This document shows, one piece after another, positions 18,746 through 28,954 of a stretch of DNA of 64,000 nucleotides; the first letter of the stretch is position 1, and every line of letters begins with the position of its first letter. The notes beneath the pieces were generated by a model. That model worked only from the letters and a program-made list of their open reading frames with translations. It was not told the DNA's origin and did not search any database. A program made the position numbers and the translations under genes. Source of the DNA: Isohypsibius dastychi (Eukaryota > Tardigrada > Eutardigrada > Parachela > Isohypsibiidae); contig JAQIWT010000004.1 in assembly GCA_034696485.1 (NCBI GenBank), positions 1 to 64,000 on the forward strand, written 5' to 3'.

Positions 18746-20197
18746 TTACTGCAATGGTCTATCCCAACGAGTTTCTTTAGTCTGAGTGTTGAAGTAATAG
18801 ATCTCTCCGCTCATCGGATCAACCGCGGACTGCCAATTGGGTGGCAGCTGAAGAGAGAAGCCAGATTTGGGTTTCGATACTGGCTTCGAGGCCTGGATAG
18901 GCTTTTCAATATCGTCCTCGTCCACGACAACCTTCTTGCGCCTCTTGCGGACACAGCCCAACTGGACCAGCAGTGCATGGATGTGAGGGTGCTCCAGGTG
19001 CCCTGTGGTAGCCTTGCCGTACAGAACACCTCCCACGAGGTATATGGCAACAAGACCGCCAATGATACCAGCCACAATATAATTCCATGGGGTACTATCG
19101 GGCGTGTACGAGTAATTTGGCCAAGGGACATAGCCGAGAGACAAACCGTTCTCGAGAGAGGCAAAGTAGGTGATATCGTGGTCCGCGACGTAGGGCAGAT
19201 CTAGGCCGACGTTAGAAAAGTACATGGATCCACCATCACGCATGGTGATACTCATGTTCTGCGGTTGAACGTAGCGTCCGAATTCGTCGCTACCCATATA
19301 CAAATACATGTTCGCCTCTAAGACATCCTTAGCAAACTTGCTAGGCTTGAGAATAGATTGGTAGTCGCGGTAGCCGTTGCTGAGCTCGAGGCACAGACCA
19401 TAATCGCCATTTCCGTAAAAACGTGCAGAGACCGCACCATTATTGCGCACGCCGAAAAATCCAGTCAAGCAACACTTGCCTCCCGTATCCACAAAGCAAT
19501 TATTCAGCTTGTACGTTCCTTCGGAAGCATTCATGGCAACGGGTACGCTGAGGGCCACAGCGTACTCAGAAGCTGAGGGTACCGGCGCAGGTGTAAGAGG
19601 ATCTCTGCTTCCAACAGCGTAGAGCATCAAGTCGACGCAGTTTCCCCAAGTGTTTCCTTCGACGATGGCAAGTGTGCACATTCGGCGACCGTCATTTTCG
19701 GCTGTATCGTTTGCGATGGCCTGGGGTGGCAAATTCACACAGAGGGTGTATCCATCGTAGATTGCGTTGGTCTGGCCGCCGTTTACATAAAACCCGTTTG
19801 CTTCAGGAGCGGGGCTTGTACCGTCTACCAAAGGTAGCATGGCAGCGCGCTGGAGGAAGTCCTGAGCCTGACCCGGGGCACCGCACGTGAACAGCGCTCG
19901 GAGTTTGTTTTCAGTGGGTGTGTTCTTGTGGCCTCCGTTCCAGTTGACACGGGCGCACAAACGCTGGCCGTCAACAACAGCCGTATACCGTCGCTGGCTA
20001 TTTCTGCCCCAGTTCTGGTTGCCCCCGCATGGCTGGTTGTTGGCGGCACTGAATACCCCGTCTGAGGTCTGGCCCAAGCCCGTTCGGATGGCCATGCGCC
20101 ATGGGTTGAAGAACATTTTGATATGGGCGTCTCCCTGGTTGGTGGCGAAGGCCAGTAGCACCAGGGCCATCGCCTGGAGGGTGGCCGCGAACCCCAT
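18746..20197 (-). CDS. Type I membrane protein: LPMO/BIM1-like ectodomain, TM helix, cytosolic WW domain
   Basis: 483 residues. A signal peptide spans 1-24 and the predicted cut after GDA leaves His25 as first residue of the mature chain (HIKMFFNPWRM), as copper 'histidine brace' proteins require. PCGG follows at 56-59, a mark of BIM1/X325-type LPMO-like proteins, and a second His occurs in NWNGGHKN (H90), within a strand-rich stretch resembling the second brace His. Many Cys in the ectodomain suggest disulfides, and the second half (about 215-365) is a separate Cys-containing region. One TM helix lies at about 371-394, a basic stop (VRKRRKK) follows, and a canonical WW domain forms the C-terminus (LPPNW...YYFNTQTKETRWDRP). 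The copper role is inferred; the topology is clear. It could act in copper binding or in cell-wall polysaccharide handling coupled to a cytosolic proline-rich partner. Confidence 0.7.
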   Translation of the reverse strand: MGFAATLQAMALVLLAFATNQGDAHIKMFFNPWRMAIRTGLGQTSDGVFSAANNQPCGGNQNWGRNSQRRYTAVVDGQRLCARVNWNGGHKNTPTENKLRALFTCGAPGQAQDFLQRAAMLPLVDGTSPAPEANGFYVNGGQTNAIYDGYTLCVNLPPQAIANDTAENDGRRMCTLAIVEGNTWGNCVDLMLYAVGSRDPLTPAPVPSASEYAVALSVPVAMNASEGTYKLNNCFVDTGGKCCLTGFFGVRNNGAVSARFYGNGDYGLCLELSNGYRDYQSILKPSKFAKDVLEANMYLYMGSDEFGRYVQPQNMSITMRDGGSMYFSNVGLDLPYVADHDITYFASLENGLSLGYVPWPNYSYTPDSTPWNYIVAGIIGGLVAIYLVGGVLYGKATTGHLEHPHIHALLVQLGCVRKRRKKVVVDEDDIEKPIQASKPVSKPKSGFSLQLPPNWQSAVDPMSGEIYYFNTQTKETRWDRPLQ

Positions 20198-21037
20198 TCT
20201 TCCCGCTCACGCCTTCGTATTACTATATAGCTGCTCCTTGTCTTCGTCGTCTCTGTTTAAGAATTCGGTTTTCTTATTACGGAAAAAGCCCACGCCCGCC
20301 GGTCTTCCGTTTCGTTTGGTTCTTTCCAGCAGCAGAACGCTCTTTGAAGCGTCCTTTATTATTATACAAACTATTCTTTGAAGAGAGACATATATATATA
20401 TGAAAGAGTGAAAAACCTTTTCTTTGGAACGCTCTACTCGTATGGTCTATGAACGCTCTGTGGTCTAGGGCTATCCTATGATGATGCTTCACGGGTACAA
20501 ACAGACCTGAGACGAGCCGCCTCCCTCATTCATCACCTTTATCCTCATCATCATCACAGACAAGGAACGACTAGCACAAGTGGAGGCACAAGCCCATTTC
20601 ACATGATGGACCACGAGGAGGAGGAACTCTGCTTGTGCAAGAAGAAAACGCACACCCAAACAAATTGAAGATGAACCAAAATCAATGTAAAATATCAAGT
20701 ATATGGCTCATCTTCAAAACACTGCGGTTGCCGACTCCATCACATTCGGGCTTGTGCTTCAAGCATACGAGTTACTTAAAGATTCCACGAATCGTGTTTC
20801 GTAATAGTACCATAAAGAAACCTTATGTCACGCAATGAATAAATATTGATCTTCTCACTTTACGATATATAACATTTTATATTGATTACAGCTACGAATA
20901 GTTCAATAGTAGAGATGGTCGAGACAGTGAAATTTTCAATGGGAGAACGCGGTTGCAAAATAAACCTCTCAAATCCCCATAAGCGGTTTGGAACACAACA
21001 TTTCCGAGTCTTGAAGCATTGATTTGTTAGAACAAAG
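20198..21037. other. Divergent promoter region, LPMO-like / NFS1
   Basis: 840 bp. It holds a TA microsatellite (ATATATATATAT) at about 20390-20401 and purine-rich stretches. No gene supported. Confidence 0.45.
20389..20402. repeat. Short TA microsatellite
   Basis: About six TA units in the divergent promoter region. Confidence 0.7.
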
Positions 21038-22420
21038 ATGTTGATGCTCACGAGATCGATCGCGAGACGGAGCCTGGCCTCTTCGGCCGCCTCGTCCGCG
21101 GGCCTTGGCTTGGCTACCGCGTCGACACAGGGACGCACCACGCTCTCAACAGAGGATCCCGTGATTAACAAGTTCAAATTCAACATTAAGGGCGAGGCTC
21201 TCCCGGGCAGGTCGGCGTTTCTTGATCTACAGTCTACCACACCCGTCGATCCTCGCGTCCTTGACGCAATGCTTCCGTGGAACCTGCACGAATTTGGCAA
21301 TCCTCACTCAAGGACTCACCATTTCGGATGGGAGGCTGAGGAGGCAGTTGAGAAGGCAAGGGAGCAAGTTGCGAGTCTGATTGGGGCGAACTCCAAAGAG
21401 ATTGTCTTCACGTCCGGAGCGACTGAGAGCAACAATTTGGCTATCAAGGGAGTGGCACACTTTTATGGCAAAAACAAGAAGCACATCATAACCACTCAAA
21501 CCGAGCACAAGTGCGTGCTTGACTCATGCCGACACCTTGAGTCAGAAGGCTTCAAAGTGACATATTTGCCCGTGAAAGCCGATGGTCTGATCGATCTAGA
21601 TGAATTGAGAAAGGCCATCATACCCAACGAAACTGCGGTCGTTTCGGTAATGGGTGTGAACAATGAGATTGGTGTCCTCCAGCCTTTGGCGGAGATCGGA
21701 GAAATTTGCCGATCAAATGGAGCATTCTTTCACACAGACTGTGCGCAGATGGTTGGTAAAATGCCAATTGATGTGGACAAAATGAAGATTGATCTGCTAT
21801 CAATATCTGGCCACAAGATATACGGTCCCAAGGGCATTGGAGCCTTGTATGTCAGGCGCAAGCCCCGAGTCAGAATTGAGCCTATCATTAACGGAGGTGG
21901 CCAGGAGCGTGGTCTTCGATCGGGAACGCTGTCGCCCGCGTTAGTGGTGGGCTTGGGCGAAGCGTGCGCAGTCGCTCAGAGAGAGATGGAGTCTGACACA
22001 AAATGGATCACTTACCTCTCCAACTATATGTATGACAGCATAACCTCGCAGTTGCCCCAGGTGATTCTCAACGGGCATGCTAAGCAGCGCTGGCCTGGAA
22101 ATCTCAACCTGTCGTTCGCTTACGTTGAAGGTGAGTCATTACTCATGGCTTTGAAGAACATTGCCGTGTCTTCAGGATCTGCTTGCACATCTGCTTCGCT
22201 TGAACCTTCCTATGTCTTGCGTGCCATTGGTGTGGGAGAGGATCTTGCTCACACTTCGATTCGATTCGGCATTGGCAGGTTCACTACGAAGGAGGAGGTT
22301 GACTTTGCCGTTGGTCTCTGTGTGAGACACGTGAGCCGACTGAGGGAGATGTCACCACTTTGGGAGCTGGTTCAAGAGGGTCATGATCTATCAAAGATCC
22401 AGTGGACACAAGAGCACTAA
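21038..22420 (+). CDS. NFS1: Cysteine desulfurase, mitochondrial
   Basis: 460 residues from the ATG at 21038. A PLP enzyme that takes sulfur from cysteine for Fe-S clusters and tRNA thiolation. Residues 1-30 are Arg/Ser/Ala-rich without acids ([20 protein letters not shown]), a mitochondrial presequence. The core is that of Isc[43 protein letters not shown], the PLP lysine in [12 protein letters not shown] (K260), the sulfur-carrying Cys in [15 protein letters not shown] (C383) and the eukaryote/proteobacterial tail [17 protein letters not shown]. No intron. All expected residues are present. It ends 114 bp from the convergent BBC1-like gene. Confidence 0.97.
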   Translation: MLMLTRSIARRSLASSAASSAGLGLATASTQGRTTLSTEDPVINKFKFNIKGEALPGRSAFLDLQSTTPVDPRVLDAMLPWNLHEFGNPHSRTHHFGWEAEEAVEKAREQVASLIGANSKEIVFTSGATESNNLAIKGVAHFYGKNKKHIITTQTEHKCVLDSCRHLESEGFKVTYLPVKADGLIDLDELRKAIIPNETAVVSVMGVNNEIGVLQPLAEIGEICRSNGAFFHTDCAQMVGKMPIDVDKMKIDLLSISGHKIYGPKGIGALYVRRKPRVRIEPIINGGGQERGLRSGTLSPALVVGLGEACAVAQREMESDTKWITYLSNYMYDSITSQLPQVILNGHAKQRWPGNLNLSFAYVEGESLLMALKNIAVSSGSACTSASLEPSYVLRAIGVGEDLAHTSIRFGIGRFTTKEEVDFAVGLCVRHVSRLREMSPLWELVQEGHDLSKIQWTQEH

Positions 22421-22534
22421 ATACATCTATTGGGTCGACGACGATAGAATCAATATTGAAATTAAAATTTGGCCATTGTAAATTCAACTCTATTTCACCT
22501 TTTCGAAGGATTAAAGTGGAGGTTATCAGGATCA

Positions 22535-24409
22535 TTACGATGGAGGAATTGGCCTGAAAGCTATGACTGTGCCGCTCTTCAATCCTGAGAAATCGTACAC
22601 TCCTGGCGAAACGGGCTTTGGGTTTTGCTCCAGCACAGGAATGCAAAGACCATTTGCCGCGTTGGTCACAACAGCCGTATGGTCGGGCATGCCTGCGTAC
22701 TGCTTGGAACCATCGGGAAACTCGAAGACGCAACTCTCAAATTGCAACACGTCACCGGGTCGGACTTGCTCTAGTTGTATCACTTGTCCAAAGTTCTTGC
22801 CAATAGGAAGAGAACATCCAGCATGTTCGTATGCGTGCTTTCCCAGCGACCAGCATTCTCCATCTCCTACACGAGCACCTTGGTTCGCTTTGCAGAAAGC
22901 TACAATGGCGGGACCATACTTTCTGCTGCATTCATTTAGTTCGTCCTCGCTCAGAGGAATGAATGGTTTGATGGTCGCTTGCCCCGAGGCTCTCGATTGA
23001 CCCGACTTCTGAGAAATCACCATTTCGATTGTGCTGCGATCGCTTCTCTTGATATTGTATGTTTCTACTTTTTCCGTAAAAGGGCCCATAGACGAGATTG
23101 ACGCACTGCAAGAATATTGATCCAGGCCAGGGGTGTAGTACTTCGGTGGCATCTCCATTGAGGTCATGGATCGTTGGGCACATTCAAACTTCTCAATTCG
23201 TACTTTAGGAGCAGGCGTTGATGGTGTTGATTGAATGTTCTCCACAACCTGGCGTGCGGTGGGGGGCGGCGGTGGCGGTCTGCCTTGTGCGCCTCCATTC
23301 GTGCTCGGTTGTCCGGGGGGCGGTGGCGGCGGTCTGATTTGTGCGCCTCCATTCGAGCTTGGTTGTCCGGGGGGTGGTGGCGGCGTTCTGCTTTGCGCAC
23401 CTCCATTCGCGTTCGGTTGTCCAGGGGGCGGTGGCGGTGGTCTACTCTGTACGCCTCCGCTCACGCTCGATTGTCTGGGTGGTGGTGGTGGTCCTCCACT
23501 TCCATTTGGTCGTCCGGGCAGAGGTGGGGGCGGCTTGTTTCGCGCTAGAGCAACCTTTTCTCCCGAAATTATTGGGGGCGGTGGTGGTGGAGGCGGAGGA
23601 GGAGCCTTAGCTCGTGTATCCAAATGATTTTCGCTTATGGTTACAGACTGGGATGGAGCTGGAGGCGGTGTTCGTGAAGGTGTATGAGAAAATGGCTCGA
23701 CCAGGCTCGAAGGGGGCGGAGGAGGGGGCTTGCTCATCTTCCAGCTAGTCTCTGACTGGGAAGCGCTTAGCTGAGAAGACATTCGTGAAGGTTCCTTTGG
23801 ATGTTGAGGAGGTGCTCGTGAGGGACTAGCCGGACCTTCCGAAGTGTAACTTTGCTCAAGTGGAGGTTGCGGTGGCGCCGGAGGAGCTGAAATCCTCTGT
23901 TGGAGCTCATTGTTTAAATTTGGTGGCAACCGTGTTGGTTGAGAGGTAGTAATGAACTTGGACCCTCCACCAGTTTTGGGCGGTGGCGGGGGCGCCTTAT
24001 TAGCAGGTTCTGCTGTAACTCGATTCACACTGGCATGCTTTGCAACTGATTTTTGTTCCGGTGTTGACATAATCAATGGTTTTGTGGAGGCTCCGTTCAA
24101 TTGTGTTGTTCCGTAGGATCCGTTGCTGTTAGCATCATCATGACGTATCTGTACTTGACTAAAATCCCCTTTATTTGGCGCCATGCCTGGCTTTCCTGGC
24201 GGCAGAGTTGGTTTTTTCACCATGCGCACTGCTTCATCGATCGGGACCGAGAAACTTTCAGGGAACAGCCCATGACGACCTGCGATTTCCCCGACAAGCC
24301 ATCCAGGGTCAGCTCCCGGGCCCACCACCGTAATGATATCGCCTTCTTTCAAACTCAGTTCATCAGAACCCGCAGCAGTGTAAGTATGCAGAGCTCGTCG
24401 CAACTTCAT
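22535..24409 (-). CDS. SH3 / polyproline / BBC1-like cortical actin protein
   Basis: 624 residues from the ATG at 24409 (GTGAAA-ATG). An SH3 domain covers 1-58 (ALHTYTAAGSDELSLKEGD ... PGWLVGEIAGRHGLFPESF). A long proline-rich middle follows, including an 18-residue tandem repeat. The last 140 residues form a domain like the C-terminus of yeast Bbc1: FCKANQGARVGDGECWSLG, later GDVLQFESCVFEF and MPDHTAVV. That domain has an NlpC/P60-type layout, with a Cys in GECW and a His in DHT in the right order for a catalytic pair. Bbc1 works at endocytic actin patches with class I myosins and WASP. A role in actin assembly fits the SH3 and PPPPPP ligands for profilin. Whether the C-terminal domain is enzymatic is unknown. 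Confidence 0.8.
   Translation of the reverse strand: MKLRRALHTYTAAGSDELSLKEGDIITVVGPGADPGWLVGEIAGRHGLFPESFSVPIDEAVRMVKKPTLPPGKPGMAPNKGDFSQVQIRHDDANSNGSYGTTQLNGASTKPLIMSTPEQKSVAKHASVNRVTAEPANKAPPPPPKTGGGSKFITTSQPTRLPPNLNNELQQRISAPPAPPQPPLEQSYTSEGPASPSRAPPQHPKEPSRMSSQLSASQSETSWKMSKPPPPPPSSLVEPFSHTPSRTPPPAPSQSVTISENHLDTRAKAPPPPPPPPPPIISGEKVALARNKPPPPLPGRPNGSGGPPPPPRQSSVSGGVQSRPPPPPPGQPNANGGAQSRTPPPPPGQPSSNGGAQIRPPPPPPGQPSTNGGAQGRPPPPPPTARQVVENIQSTPSTPAPKVRIEKFECAQRSMTSMEMPPKYYTPGLDQYSCSASISSMGPFTEKVETYNIKRSDRSTIEMVISQKSGQSRASGQATIKPFIPLSEDELNECSRKYGPAIVAFCKANQGARVGDGECWSLGKHAYEHAGCSLPIGKNFGQVIQLEQVRPGDVLQFESCVFEFPDGSKQYAGMPDHTAVVTNAANGLCIPVLEQNPKPVSPGVYDFSGLKSGTVIAFRPIPPS
23233..23502 (-). repeat. 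54-bp tandem repeat coding for 18-residue proline-rich units
   Basis: Four clear units, starting at 23287, 23341, 23395 and 23449 on the plus strand, with degenerate flanks. On the coding strand each unit reads about 'PPPPPPGQPSxNGGAQxR'. Point changes between copies show it is not a recent single expansion. Confidence 0.9.
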
Positions 24410-25215
24410 TTTCACTATTGCAGGATAAAATTGCACGTCTTCGACTAAGAAAATTTCGACTCAAGGCGGCTGATGTTTAGCAAGCCATCCAGTATACCCG
24501 GTTCAAATGATACGTCTGCCAAGGAATCGTCGCAGTTACGGTTTCAGGTATCACTCTGTAATATTATATTCTGATGGAAATCAACATAGACCTTGAATGA
24601 CTGGCCGACTTTTCATGCGGTAGCGGGCTGTACGGTTCCGTTGTGTACATTGAAAGCCTCGGCTTGACACACAGCGGTTGTGAAACACCTGTCGAAATAG
24701 CAGATTCACGAGGCACGCGCGCGAGAATAGTATTTATTTTATTCGCGACACGCCCCCCACGCACGAGAGCGAAGATAATAAACACAGAACGGTCCGACTA
24801 TGGAGCCTGTTTCCAGAGGTCAAGACAGTTCGTCTCATTCAGGGCGGCCACCTAGCCTTGGAGACTGACTGTAGACTCTGGAAACAAGCAACGGCGATCA
24901 ATCACTCTATTATTATGTTATTTACTTTTGTTGCCTTCCAGATTCGATTTTATGCGAGTTTTCTCGATTTCTAAATAAATTCTTCACAAGGATGTGATTT
25001 CGTATTACCGTAAATGTATATCGTAATGTTTATCCACGGCCGCCAATTTCTTCGTCTGTGCCGCCCCATACGCTTGAGATAATAATGTAGTCATCACACC
25101 TGATGATTAAATATTATACGTGATTTATTTTTCAATGAACGGGAAAATAATCAAAGTTATCCTCAATTGAACAACCGTACAAACAAGCAGGCCGCGGTCG
25201 TGGCACGTTGGGAAA
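24410..25215. other. Divergent promoter region, BBC1-like / uL22m
   Basis: 806 bp with an AT-rich part at about 24900-25130. No gene or RNA supported. Confidence 0.45.
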
Positions 25216-26043
25216 ATGAACTTCCTGCGACGAGCAAGCGGTCTCACCAAGTCTCGAGTGGTGGGTCTCGGTGCGACGGGGTCGCTAACGGGAGCATTCC
25301 AGAGGCGGGAGCTGTCATTCTTCAGTAATCTCTTGGGTCTGCGGACGAACAAGCTCGATAAGGTTAAAGAGATTGAGGCGGAGGCGACGAAGTCAAGTGA
25401 GACAAAAGTCACCGACATAAAGGGACGACCTCCTGTCGGACGGGGAGCACAAAGGAAAAAACTCATCAGGGAATCTCACGAGAGGATTATCGGTGGAAAT
25501 TACTCCGCACGAGGCAATCCGCTTCCTGAGAAACGTTTGAGGGAATGGCGGCACACAGTTGAAAACCTCACCCTCGGCCCCAAAAAGTTGAACTTGGTTG
25601 CACGATTGATCAGGAGATTACCGGTGCCTGATGCGCGGTTACAGCTTCAGTTTTCAAAAAAATCTATATCGCGTGACGTGCTCTTAGCTTTAGACGAAGC
25701 TTGCATGAAGGCTCGTCAATCAAGCGGTCTGCATATCAAGGATCTCATCGTCGGCCAATGCTACGTTGGAGGCAAGATTATAGGTCACAAGGTAGATATC
25801 AAGGCTCGAGGAAAGAGCGGGCGGATTGATAAGCGAATCTCGCATTTGAACATCATTCTATACGAGAGCCCTGCAATAGTACCCGGTTTCGAGTCTAAAA
25901 TTTTACCACCTGGCAAGTACGCTGAAAAGAAGCTCCAAAAATCTACCAAGGAGAGGAGAGTCACGAGAGAAGGTGATACGAAGTCGGTGGCAAGTGTACC
26001 AAATCCGCTGCGCAAGGGAATTTATCAACCGATAATGGCCTAA
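25216..26043 (+). CDS. MRPL22: Mitochondrial ribosomal protein uL22m
   Basis: 275 residues from the ATG at 25216 (GGGAAA-ATG). Residues 1-40 are basic and acid-poor, a likely mitochondrial presequence. The uL22 fold covers about 105-220: LGPKKLNLVARLIRRLPVPD, DVLLALDEACMKAR, then the beta-hairpin and GKSGRIDKRISHLNIILYE. uL22 lines the exit tunnel of the large subunit. The C-terminal 50 residues are a basic extension. It is longer than bacterial L22, as mitochondrial ones usually are. No intron. Confidence 0.9.
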   Translation: MNFLRRASGLTKSRVVGLGATGSLTGAFQRRELSFFSNLLGLRTNKLDKVKEIEAEATKSSETKVTDIKGRPPVGRGAQRKKLIRESHERIIGGNYSARGNPLPEKRLREWRHTVENLTLGPKKLNLVARLIRRLPVPDARLQLQFSKKSISRDVLLALDEACMKARQSSGLHIKDLIVGQCYVGGKIIGHKVDIKARGKSGRIDKRISHLNIILYESPAIVPGFESKILPPGKYAEKKLQKSTKERRVTREGDTKSVASVPNPLRKGIYQPIMA

Positions 26044-26231
26044 AAAGTGTCTGCTTCTTGAGGTCACTCAAGTGTAATTACGGGAGAAATATTTTGTAAA
26101 CAACTCATAGCAACGAGATATACGACACCCGCCCTCACGAGCTTCTCCAATATGAAGGCAAAAAATAACTCGTGTCTTCAGATATGTTTTTAGCATTAAT
26201 TACAGATTGTTCTAGAAAGAGGATTGGAACA

Positions 26232-28485
26232 TTACAACTCCTCCTTTTTGTCTTCATCCAAATCAGCTGCTTTTTCCTCGTTCTCTTCAGAAGGCGGAGG
26301 AAGGTTTGCCTCGGGAAGCATGTCGAGAGAACTGAGGTTGAGGCCAGACTTCATCAATCTATACATTCGATCAGCGAATTCCTTAGGCTTCTCGATATCA
26401 AAGCCCGAGTTGAGGCGGGCCGTATCGTATAGTAGCCAAGCGAGGTCTTTGGCAAGGACCTCCTCGTCGCCGCTTTTATCTGTTCGCTTCGAGAGCTCGA
26501 CAATGATGGGATGTCGGGGATTGACCTCCATGATTTTACGAGCGGCCATGAACTTAAGTCGTTCGTTGTCTCCCATAGTCTGCGCCTTCATGATGCGTTC
26601 CATATTAGCAGAGTGTCCAAATTGGGTGGTCACAACCACAGAGGGCGTATCCACCACACGAGAAGAGACCACCACCTTCTCAACTCCCTCGCCGTACACT
26701 CCCTTAAGCCACGTGCACAGAGGTTGGAACTCTTCCTTGTAGTACTGCTCACGTCGCTTATCATCTTCTGACTCGTCGCCAAATTTGATACCCTCTTTGG
26801 CCAGATTCTGCAACTTGCGGCCTTCAAAGTCAGGTAGGTTTTGCACAAGATACTCGTCAAGGGGTTCCGCGAAGAGAAGCACTTCGACGCCTTTCTTAGC
26901 GGCGCGCTCCAGAAATGGCGAGCGCTTCAGTTCCTCCAAGTCGTTACCGGCCAGGAAAAAGATGCTTGACTGCCATTGAGGCATACGCTCGACGTATTCC
27001 TCAAGGGTCGAGACTTCTTGCTTTGTTGTAGCAAACCGGAGAAGTTTAGCAAGTCTCAACTTGTTGGAAGCATCTTCAATTACTCCCAATTTGAACGATT
27101 TAGCAAACTGCTTCCAAATCACCGAAAACTTGCTCTCCTCTTTCTTTTCATCTTCAGAGGCTTCTCCGTCCCTCACCTTCTTGCGGAGCTTGTTGTCGTC
27201 TTCGGCAAGTTGAGTGAGCATCTCGAGGGCCTTGCGGACTAGTTTTTTACCAATGACCTTGAGGATCTTGTGCTGCTGAAGCTGTTCACGAGAGACATTC
27301 AGAGGTAGGTCATCGGAATCGACGACTCCTTTGATAAAGCTGAGATATCGTGGCATCAAGTCTTCAAACTCGTCGGTGATCATGACACGGCGAACGTAGA
27401 GCTTCAACGAGCCAGATTTGGAATAATAGTTGTCATACAGGCCCGGAGGTGCGACCTTGGGCACGTAGAGAATAGATTTGAACTCGATCTCACCCTCGGC
27501 CTTAAAGTGGGTCCAAGCAATCGGCTCAGCGTAATCCTTGGTAATGGCCTTGTAGAAGGTGTGATGCTCCTCATCAGTGACATCTTCCTTGTTTCTGGTC
27601 CAAATAGCAGGCTGGTCATTTACACGTACCCACGACCAGGAAGTCACACTCTTCTTCTTCTTCTCCTCTCCCTCAGCAGGTGCCGGGGCATCCTCGTCGT
27701 CAACCTGCTCCTGCTTGCTCTTGCGCAGGTAGATTGGATAGTTGATAAATTCAGAGTACTTGTGGATGATCGCTTCCAGCTTATCCTGATCGAGGTATTC
27801 GTCAGCATCCTCCTTCAGGTAGAGAGTAATGGATGTACCTCGGCCAAGAGTATTGCCCTCTGGATCCTTGCGGATAGTGAAGGTGCTATCTGCCTTGGAA
27901 GTCCAAACCCACTGGTCCTCGTCAGCGTTGTTCTTGGACGTCACCTCAACCTTATCGGCAGCGAGGTAGACGGAATAGAAGCCAACACCAAACTGACCGA
28001 TCATGCTGAGATCACCCTGGGAGCCCGCCATAGCTTCCACGAATGCAGTTGTGCCAGACTTGGCAACTGTACCGAGATTCTGGATAAGGTCTTCTCGAGT
28101 CATTCCAATACCACGGTCTCGAAGAGTCAGAGTACGCGCTTCCTTGTCAAAGGAGATGCGGACCTCCAGCTCCTTGTTTTCGCCTTCTCCTAATTCCTTT
28201 TCGTCCTTGACAGCCACGTATCTTATTCGATCGAGAGCATCAGAGGCATTTGAGAGCAGCTCTCTGAGGAAGACATCCTTGTTCGCGTAAAGGGAGTTGA
28301 TGATGACTGTGTGCATTTTATCAGTATCCAAGGTTAAATAGCGTATTGGAAGGCAACTTACTATCCATGAGTCGCGAAACCTCTGCTTGAAACTCAAACT
28401 TCTCCTCGTCTTGTTGACCGATGATCACCGAGGTGAAGGATAGAGCGATGAACGCGATCCACGCGAAGGCACCCGAGATCCTCAT
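26232..28485 (-). CDS. HSP90B1: ER Hsp90 chaperone, GRP94/endoplasmin
   Basis: Two exons: 28362-28485 (start ATG at 28485, GGAAA-ATG) and 26232-28306, separated by a 55-nt intron with donor GTAAGT and acceptor CACACAG. Splicing gives FEFQAEVSRLMD joined to IIINSLYANKDVF, the exact Hsp90 consensus. The product is 732 residues. Residues 1-22 form a signal peptide (MRISGAFAWIAFIALSFTSV) and the chain ends KKEEL, a KDEL-type ER retrieval signal, so this is the ER paralogue. The ATPase domain has FLRELLSNASDALDRIR, DRGIGMTREDL and GQFGVGFYSVYL. An acidic/lysine linker follows (DEDAPAPAEGEEKKKK), then the middle domain with NVSREQLQQHKIL. It folds secreted and membrane proteins and is usually induced by ER stress. 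Confidence 0.96.
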
Positions 28486-28954
28486 TTTCCGAGCCTTTGC
28501 CTTTCTTGACCTACGACTTGGGATCGAATTGTCAGCAAATGCTGATCAACGAATATCCTTGTCCACCGCCCACTCGAGAGCCCGTACAACAGCGCCTTTT
28601 GAAGCGCGACTTTGGGCCCCTTAACTGGGTTAGATTCGAAGACAAAACAGATGCTTTTTTGAAAATCAGACAAAAGTATGATTCATGTCCTTTATGTGTA
28701 ACTTTTGATTTTGTCTGCAACAGCCTTGTTGTTCATCACTGAGATTATCCTGACAGCTGTAATTGGGTGCTGCATACCCGGGTCGATGACACGGCCACCT
28801 TCTGGAAAGACTTCGTACGATTTAGGACCGTAAGTCTTTAATCAACTTCCATCGAACTTGAACAGACGATGAAACCTGCTGCTCTTAGCTGAGGTGTTCG
28901 TGGTAACTTTTAAAAAACAGAATCGTTCGTTTTTGGTGGCTTGATCTCCAGAAA
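28486..28954. other. Divergent promoter region shared by GRP94 and the DUF4787-like gene
   Basis: 469 bp. An 81-codon plus frame here has no ATG at its 5' end and no family. I looked for the animal ER stress element CCAAT-N9-CCACG and did not find a full match. Confidence 0.4.

Noticed and set aside
22120-22150. GGTGAGT in NFS1 as a splice donor
   Set aside because: It encodes the conserved [10 protein letters not shown] of cysteine desulfurase.
27507-28193. 228-codon plus-strand frame over GRP94
   Set aside because: Antisense shadow of conserved Hsp90 coding sequence.
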